In this document: one piece after another, positions 57,574 to 64,000 of the stretch
Layout of the letters: each line of letters begins with the position of its first letter
How positions within the stretch are numbered: the stretch's first letter is position 1
Assembly: GCA_903632075.3 (NCBI GenBank)
Contig: CAHIKZ030005437.1
Span: forward strand, 3,270,001-3,334,000
Length of the DNA stretch: 64,000 nt
Direction: 5' to 3'
Source of the DNA: Acanthosepion pharaonis
Lineage: Eukaryota; Mollusca; Cephalopoda; Sepiida; Sepiidae
Position numbers and translations under genes: made by a program
Notes under the pieces: generated by a model
The model's database searches: none
Seen by the model: the letters and a program-made list of their open reading frames with translations, nothing else
What the model was told of the DNA's origin: nothing

Positions 57574-57698
57574 ATATATGTGTGTGTTTGTGTGTGTATT
57601 ACAAACAACCCAAATATTGATACAACCAAAAAGAAAGCCTGCCACGTGACCAAAACGAAAAATAACACATACACACACACACACACACATATATATAA
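57491..57698. repeat. (AT)n-(GT)n and (AC)n-(AT)n microsatellites
   Basis: AT at about 57491-57565, GT at 57578-57598, AC at 57668-57688, then AT. Frames here are dinucleotide translations. Confidence 0.94.
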
Positions 57699-57984
57699 TA
57701 ATTATGCTGAATTAAAATCTTTTTTCTGTTCATTTAATTAGCTAGCATTATCAAAAATATGATTATTGTAATGTCGTACAATTTCACTAAAAATTATATT
57801 AGCTGTTTTTTATAGGTTTGACTTTAAATTTAATTCCGAGAAATTAAATTTCATTTGAAAATGTTAATTAAATATCATTATAATAACTCTAATAAAATAA
57901 TTATACATATTTTCTCTCTCCGCCAGAAAAAAAGGCGGCTTCAATACATGGCATGATATCAAGAAGATAAAGATTATAACTATT

Positions 57985-58412
57985 TACACTATTTATATCG
58001 TTCGACATATTCTCCTCATTCTTATTGCCATATTCGCGAAATTTCGGCCGTTGTACGCTCTTAAATTCTTAAGATGATCTACGCGGGAATTTCGAACAAA
58101 AATCATTATTCAGTCGACGGGGGCAGACTATTCTAATTTCATGTTCAAAGCCTTTTCTAGATATCCGAGTTTCAGTTAATTCACTTTAGTAACTCAACAC
58201 TCCAAAATTACTTCAACCATCATTTTATCCACCGGGCCATGAAGTAATTGAAAAAGTGATTTGACTCAAAGTATTGCGTGTTCAATGACCGGCCACAACA
58301 AAAAGCCAGGCCACGTGGACTAAATAATGGGTTCGGTTCGAAATTACAAGGTATATCATTTGAAGAAGGCCGGAGAGTACAACGGCCGAAACGTCATAAA
58401 TATAGCCCGAGT
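57985..58412. mobile_element. palindromic tRNA-core element, diverged copy
   Basis: Left arm 57985-58140 (tail reversed: 'attctcctcattcttattgc', 'gaaatttcggccgttgtacg') and right arm 58310-58412 ('gggttcggttcgaaatta', TTGAAGA, 'aggccggagagtacaacggc', CGAAACGTC). The core between them is degraded. The right arm keeps GAAACGTC, the form closest to a hammerhead GAAAC plus GTC. Confidence 0.62.
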
Positions 58413-58540
58413 TAGAGGCTTACTCAATAACTTTATTTCGTTTCGTTTGATTTGGTTTGTTTAACGGCATATCGACTCCTTATCAGTCATTTACTGCTGA
58501 AATTTAATTTTCTTGTGAGATTTGGTAATTTTTTTTCAAA

Positions 58541-58645
58541 TATGTATTCCTGGTATTTTTTCTCTTCCTTTCCAATAAAGTATTGCTGGTATTTTTTTAC
58601 TATGAAAATGTATTGCTGGTATTCTTACTACAAAAATATATTTTT
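58541..58645 (+). repeat. short tandem repeat of TATTGCTGGTATTTTTT
   Basis: Three units of about 17 bp core with variable spacers (about 58543, 58582, 58611). They produce a spurious YCWYFF protein pattern. Confidence 0.75.
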
Positions 58646-58659
58646 ATACTTTAATAATC

Positions 58660-59064
58660 TATATATTTCTGAGATGAGGTATTATGTACATTATTTACAT
58701 TATTCGGACTATTGTCCTCATCTTTGTCGCCATATTTATCACAACGTTTCGGCCGTTGTACGCTCAAGGACATATGGCACAGTGGATAAAGGCGTTGGTT
58801 AAATCCAGTGACAGGACCCAAAGAGTGTGAGTTCAATACCCGGTTAAGGCAGTGGTGAACTTTCAGAGGGAAATAAACAGGAGATAACTGATAACTGACA
58901 TCCATCAAATATGGCACGTGGAACTTGAACAGTCTATCCCAGTGAGCGAAATAAAGGGTTCAGTTCGAAATTCCAACCACCTGAAGAAGGCCGGAGCGTA
59001 CAACGACCGAAATGTTGTGATAAATATGGCGACAAAGATGAGGACAATAGTCCGTATAATGTAC
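58660..59064. mobile_element. palindromic tRNA-core element with truncated left arm
   Basis: Nearly identical to the 55.2 kb copy, including its left flank and tRNA-like core (A box at about 58776; B box near 58830). The left arm stops at 58765, where ~110 bp are deleted relative to the 55.2 kb copy. The right arm (58913-59064) is full length, with 'cacctgaagaaggccggagc', then 'cgaccgaaatgttgtgataa'. Confidence 0.78.
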
Positions 59065-59069
59065 TTTAA

Positions 59070-59400
59070 TAATGTTTTGATCCTAGTTTGAGGTTCCATT
59101 ATTTTCCCATGGCTGAGACGTTAACAGGTGCTACCATCCCGTATCAGGGTGAACCTGTGAAGAACAGCAATTAAGAGGTGGGGACACGCTCCTCAAAAAA
59201 CTGCCAATTTGAGGCCTTGCTGCCGGGTTTATTTTATCGATATAACTAGGATGGAAGTTCTTTTCTTACGTAAGAAGTTTTGAGTATGTATATATGTATA
59301 GATAAAGGTTGGCAACGAAATAATTTAAGAAGTCTGTTCTACAAAGCAGAAGCTCTTGGTGAAAAGCTGCTCGGATTGAATTTATTTCTTAAAAGTCGAA
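59070..59400. other. unclassified segment
   Basis: A GC-richer patch at 59110-59220; nothing recognised. Confidence 0.4.
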
Positions 59401-59765
59401 TACGAAGGGTAGATGAATGATTGTTCACGTGGAATTGCGAGTTTTAGTTGTGAAGGTCTGAACTGATGAAACAAGAGGATGCAGCTTGTCAGAACATTTT
59501 CCATGGAAAAGGCGATAGAGTATTAATAAACTTGCGACCATGCCTCTGTGGAAATAGAATGGTAAGGTGAACATAATCATTTGTAAACGCGTCTGAACAT
59601 TGTCAAGGCTGAAAAGAAAAGAATGGTTAACCAGCAATACTCCATTTTCTAATTCATGTAAATGATCGAGCCCGGAGGCTGGAGTCAGATACTTTTTGTT
59701 GCAGTACAAGTCACCGACCATTTTTCTGAGTGTTTAGCCAGACAACGTGTATACGACTTTCACTT
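59400..59765 (-). repeat. unclassified interspersed repeat (TTCCATGGAAAATGTT family)
   Basis: Minus-strand copy with a 98-codon open frame (59721-59425) and no recognised domain. Aligns with the 54.8 kb copy in the middle ~250 bp. Confidence 0.5.
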
Positions 59766-59769
59766 TCAG

Positions 59770-60435
59770 TGAAATAGAGTCACAATCGATGCTCAAAGAA
59801 AGGAGCATTAATAGTGTAACACTTCATCGTAAATGGTTGAAGTGAACGCTACAGAATCGGCAGAAATTTGAACTGAGCACGTCGATTCAACTTACAGCAC
59901 TGATAACTGTTACACTAAGCAGATATTTTTTATAATTCACTTCGTAATGAATTCTTATATTTCCCTGTAAATTCTGACAATTTTTCTTTCTCTAGTTGTT
60001 ACCCATATCGTTTTAGATTTCACAATAAATCTGTTTGTCATGCCCTACATATATGCGACCTGAAATTGAGTCTTGTCCAACGAACCCAAGGGGTTGGAAA
60101 GATTTGCTCATTTGTATTTGAACGAGAATACTCATTTGCTGTCATTTCCGTTCATATCCATTGCATATTTTACAAACAGCACGCTGGCTAACTGTGGAAG
60201 AGGTTCCTGTGCTTCCACAGGTCCCAGGTAAGAAGATTTATCAAGAAATAACAGATCACTGCAGATAAGATTTCCTGAATATTAATATAACTTTGAACCA
60301 CACTGGTCGGCGCTTATCTTTGTTCAGATTTTCATAAATATATGTATAAATAAATATATTTATTTAAGCATTATTGTCCCTTGCCACATTGTGAGTATTA
60401 CTGAAGATCAATCAAGTGACAGCAGGTTTTCCCAG
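59770..60435. other. 660 bp without clear features
   Basis: 'aacgctacagaatcggca' at 59847 recalls the start of the 13.1/29.6 kb repeat family, but the similarity is short. Confidence 0.4.
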
Positions 60436-60439
60436 TACT

Positions 60440-60720
60440 CCAGTAATATGTTCAATATCCTAGCTGATTTTCATCTCTGGATAGTCTCATTTCTTCCTTG
60501 GCTCTAAAATTTCTCCAACATATTTTACACATTTCAGGATGGGTCGTGAGACCAATAACGATTCACACAAGTGTCAGCATCATGTTTCAGATTTTTAGTT
60601 CTCTTAAGAGATACAGATATTAATCAGTTCTTCCTTTTAGCATTTTACTTTCGTCCACCTTTTCATAAATAGATCTCGTCTAGAACTGGACGTTTTAAAC
60701 ATTTGCTTGGTTGTTTGTGC
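60440..60720 (-). pseudogene. possible C2H2-like retroelement fragment
   Basis: The minus strand reads KHDADTCVNRYW, then (D/T)HPEMCKICWRNFRAKEEM. The C-x2-C-x-(N/T)FRA pattern recalls the zinc-finger tail found in some LINE ORFs, but no paired histidines are clear. Tentative. Confidence 0.2.
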
Positions 60721-60777
60721 TCATGTGACTTTTTTGTATAGTCAAATAGCAGTCAATTTCAAAGTTACAAGTGCATC

Positions 60778-62785
60778 ATGCTTCTTTTACTGTTGTTCAC
60801 GCAAGCTATAGATTTACTAAATGATGTAGTTGTTGTTATTTTATATTACTCTGGTGGGTTCATAACAGCTTCAGTAATAACGACACCGGCAACAACACAT
60901 GTGACTCATGAATTTGTCTGCTGTAATATCCGTGTCATTGTTGTATTCTCCATGAATTACTTCGAATTTCTTGGTGCTTCATTTTCCTTCCCATTAATTC
61001 ATGCCAGTAGCAGCATTAAGAAAAATATAAACCCATTAAAATTAGTTCAAGTAGGTTGTTGAATGAAGAAATATAGTTTAAAATTTCAGAATAAAAGTTA
61101 AATTATGGATTGCGCCAAGATATTTTCAGTCATGCATTAGCCAAATATATTTTCAATTACAGATTGTGTAAAGATATTTCCAATTAAGGATTGGACAAAG
61201 ATATTTCAATTTGAAAATTTAAAATGAATAAAACAGTCAATATCATCGAAATATTCTTTTGAACCTTAATAGATGATGAAAACCAGATTCAAATCGACTG
61301 AGACAGGAGTGAATCTGACTTAGTAGATATATTCGTCTGATTGGCGAGATAATGGTAGATTTAGGAAACAAAAGTCAATTTTCAAGTTCACAGAATTCAG
61401 TAGCTCGAAGATTCTTTACAGACAAGAATTCATAGATGTGTCTTGTATTGATTTTATTATTTTTTTCGTCGGGCGACAAAATTTGAGCCAGCTATAAACA
61501 GATTTTATGATTTTTTTCGGTTTTACTGCATCCCATAATGGTAAGAGCTATTGGTAGTCATGTTAAAGGCTTTTTCAGAGGCATCAAATTTTAAAGGAAG
61601 GCGCACTGGTTCATTAACTTCAAGAGAAGTCACTTACATTGTTAATGAAAACGTATTAAAATCGTTCTTCGTTCACCAAAACCCACTCTAACAAAAAGAA
61701 CGGGAACAATGCTTCTTTTATTAATTTGAAAATTCGTTTTTTATATAATTACTATAAACAATAATTCAGAAAAAAATAACGAATCGAAAATATTTGCTTT
61801 CTAGATTATTAAATACTACTGTAAAAATTGGGATGTTCTCTACTGGCTAATACCCTATGTAGTTTTACTCACTTCGCTCCAAGTAAGGCGATAATGCCAG
61901 TAAAATCCAAGGGAATACTGGGAGTGAAAGATAATGAAATAATTTTAGAAAGAACTAGAAATCTAATGCTAAACAGGGAATAGGGGTAACCCTCTACTAC
62001 TGTTCCAAAGACCGTTTGTGTGACAGAAATTTATTAGTATCATGGCCGATTGAGAGAGAGTTTTTTTAAGTTTAAATGATGAGACAGCCAAAGTCAGAAT
62101 CCAGTTTGTAATCTTGATGATACCCTCAATTTGAGCGAACGGAGTGAGCAAAACATGGAACTATTTTGCAATGGATCTACGTGCAAGATTATCCGCTGCA
62201 TTTATCAAGAGCCGTCACTATATCACACGCATCGGCTATGAAACGTGTGACTCCTATACGCTTATCGGCTTGGGCCTCATGATGGGTACATTGGATTTCG
62301 TATATTTGTACACCAATAGCACTTTTGTTTTGCTGCTCTATCTCAATAATAACCTTAAAAATACAGTTACAATAATTGAAGTAAGATAAAGATCATAAAA
62401 TATATATATTAGTACATGAGCCATATCCCTAGTAGTCACTGTTTATAATAGGTAAAAATTTCTCCCTGTGAAATATTCTCATAAAACAAGAAAATATGAA
62501 TAAAATATATACAAAGTACATATTAAGCATCGCTTATCAGAATTTATGCAACAAAATGCGTATATTTCTTACTTTCCAGATAAATACATAAAGGATTTTA
62601 CAAAACAGAAAGCAAAATAGTTGTTTAGTACTCAGATCAAACTTCCGCACACGGATCCTGACTTCGGCAATCAACACATGGTCAGTGGCTGTATTATACT
62701 GCTACAATTTTGAACTGGACAGCTCGAAATTTCGGAAATTTATAAGAAGACAGATAAGATGCACACAATGCATGATGCACTGCGC
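60778..62785. other. 2 kb without recognised features
   Basis: The plus frame 60778-61062 (94 codons, hydrophobic start) looks fortuitous. No repeats recognised. Confidence 0.45.
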
Positions 62786-62790
62786 ACACA

Positions 62791-62942
62791 GTCTAACATT
62801 GGCAGACTTTACATGAAGAGGTCTAATGGAAAGTCTAAAATTGGCAGACTTTACATGAAGAGGTCTAATGGAAGTCTAACATCGACTGACTTGACATGAA
62901 GAGGTCTAATGGAAGTCTAACATTGGCAAACTTTACATGAAG
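62791..62942. repeat. minisatellite, 41-42 bp unit, ~3.7 copies
   Basis: Units start at 62791, 62833, 62874 and 62915 with 'gtcta(a)cattggcagactt' and 'acatgaagaggtctaatgga'. The third unit is the most diverged. Confidence 0.92.
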
Positions 62943-63225
62943 CTGATCGTTTTGCCTGACTGTGCCGAGGCTGCACGAAGGTCTCTGGTACACTACCTGT
63001 TTAACAGTGAAGAAGAATGAGTGAAATATTCTGCAGCACAAATGTGTATGGATGGGGGTGAAATGAAAGGAAAAGGATTCAATACGAGAAAGAGACAGGA
63101 GAGAAACGTGACCAACTATTAGACACTGAGTTGTAGGACAATTTGAAAGAGCAAGTGAAAGGCTGAAGGACCACAAAAACTCATAGGAATAGCTGAAGCA
63201 CGCTGATCTGAAAAAAAAAAGGACT

Positions 63226-63273
63226 GAAACTATAATCATGGCTACACAGAAACTATAATCATGGCTACATAGA
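63226..63273. repeat. 23 bp tandem duplication
   Basis: 'gaaactataatcatggctac' twice, 23 bp apart. Confidence 0.88.
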
Positions 63274-63279
63274 AAAGCC

Positions 63280-64000
63280 ATAACCAGCAACGCGTATCCA
63301 CACTACAGATGATGAAATGTGTAGGCTTTTTAAAGAGAAACAAGAGAATTCCACGCATGTAATCAATGCCACTGAGAGAATACAAAAGACTTAATGACCG
63401 TGTTTGCCTTCCCTTGCACTAAGTATAATATAGTATTAATAGTATTAGCAGCATCTACTGTAATGTGTTAAGAAAAATAACTGTTTTACTAGTAAACTCA
63501 TTACTGAAATATGATTATTTTAAAAATATCATTAAAATAATAAAATAGACAAAAGAATAAAGTCAGACGATGTCAAGCATAAATAAAAGATTTAAATCAG
63601 TAGAAACTTCAACGTTCCCTCTGGAATAGAGCGCTGACGAAAGTGACAATCAAATTTAACACTATACATTATATAACTGTTATTGCTAAAAAGCTAAGTA
63701 GATTTGTAACATAAATATGTTTAGCTTTGTCTCTGAGAATATTGCAATATAAAGACATCTTTTAGAACGTATGACAAGTTGACCTTTCTCTGATTACGCA
63801 GTGCACGCGTGTGTGTGCGCCTGTGCGTGTCTGTGCGTGAAAAACAGAATGGGAGGAAAGGAAATAAAAGGACGGAGCGGGATAAAATGGAAGAGAATAA
63901 TGCAAAAATATAATTGAGATTCACGGAATCGCAGAGTTATAAATTGTGGGTTGAGTGGCAAAGATGATTTTGTCTCACTGCCACAGTACAAACAATAATT
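63280..64000. other. 700 bp without recognised features
   Basis: Short GT-rich patch at about 63805-63838; otherwise nothing recognised. Confidence 0.5.

Noticed and set aside
60778..61062. 94 codon hydrophobic plus frame as a secreted or membrane protein gene
   Set aside because: No supporting codon pattern, splice sites or homologue recognised. Likely chance.
62791..62942. CRISPR-like repeat-spacer array
   Set aside because: Units are contiguous tandem repeats without unique spacers, and the DNA is clearly animal.
62865..63290. 141 codon minus frame
   Set aside because: Spans the minisatellite and the 23 bp duplication, giving repeated words (MAFLCSHDYSF, VAMIIVSV). No domain and no conservation visible.

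Overview
The window is non-genic animal DNA, most likely from a cephalopod and probably an octopus. It is very AT-rich and carries more than 25 long (AT)n, (AC)n and (AG)n microsatellites. It also holds many decayed tRNA-derived SINEs, Penelope-like retroelement (PLE) fragments and short LINE 3' ends, which is the repeat mix expected of octopus genomes. That assignment is inference from repeat style; no host gene is present to confirm it. I found no convincing host protein-coding exon, rRNA gene or functional tRNA gene. Most long open frames are read-through of dinucleotide repeats (runs of YIYIYI, CVCVCV or THTHTH).

Layout. 0-7 kb: two PLE 3' portions on the minus strand, each with a GIY-YIG endonuclease domain; an unclassified ~2 kb repeat and its deletion derivative; and a foldback element at 5.9-6.3 kb. 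7-14 kb: mostly unique sequence, with one SINE3-like (5S-derived) SINE at 12.6 kb, one tRNA-headed SINE at 10.4 kb and a LINE tail at 11.7 kb. 14-19 kb: AT microsatellites around two mariner-transposase remnants. 19-24.7 kb: a dense SINE cluster, including two inverted SINEs carrying a schistosome-type hammerhead ribozyme motif (21.8-22.3 kb), a LINE fragment and a tandem SINE dimer. 24.9-26.8 kb: the longest protein relic, a PLE with reverse transcriptase, GIY-YIG and hammerhead-like tail. 27-47 kb: sparse, with SINEs at 34.4, 35.3, 43.7 and 44.7 kb, several strong hairpins and a possible pogo relic. 47-60 kb: 5S-derived SINEs, minus-strand LINE tails, a pogo/Tigger transposase fragment and three large palindromic tRNA-core elements. 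60-64 kb: mainly unique sequence with a 41-42 bp minisatellite.

The recurrent theme is self-cleaving-RNA-like sequence (CUGANGA box, stem II, GAAAC box) at the ends of several unrelated-looking retroelements. Several of these occur as inverted pairs that fold back around a tRNA-like core. The strongest case is the SINE pair at 21.85-22.21 kb: the two copies have lost different core residues, so together they imply an ancestor with an intact hammerhead downstream of a pol III promoter. This parallels the schistosome Sm-alpha satellite elements. All coding relics here are broken and nothing in the window forms a working gene set.
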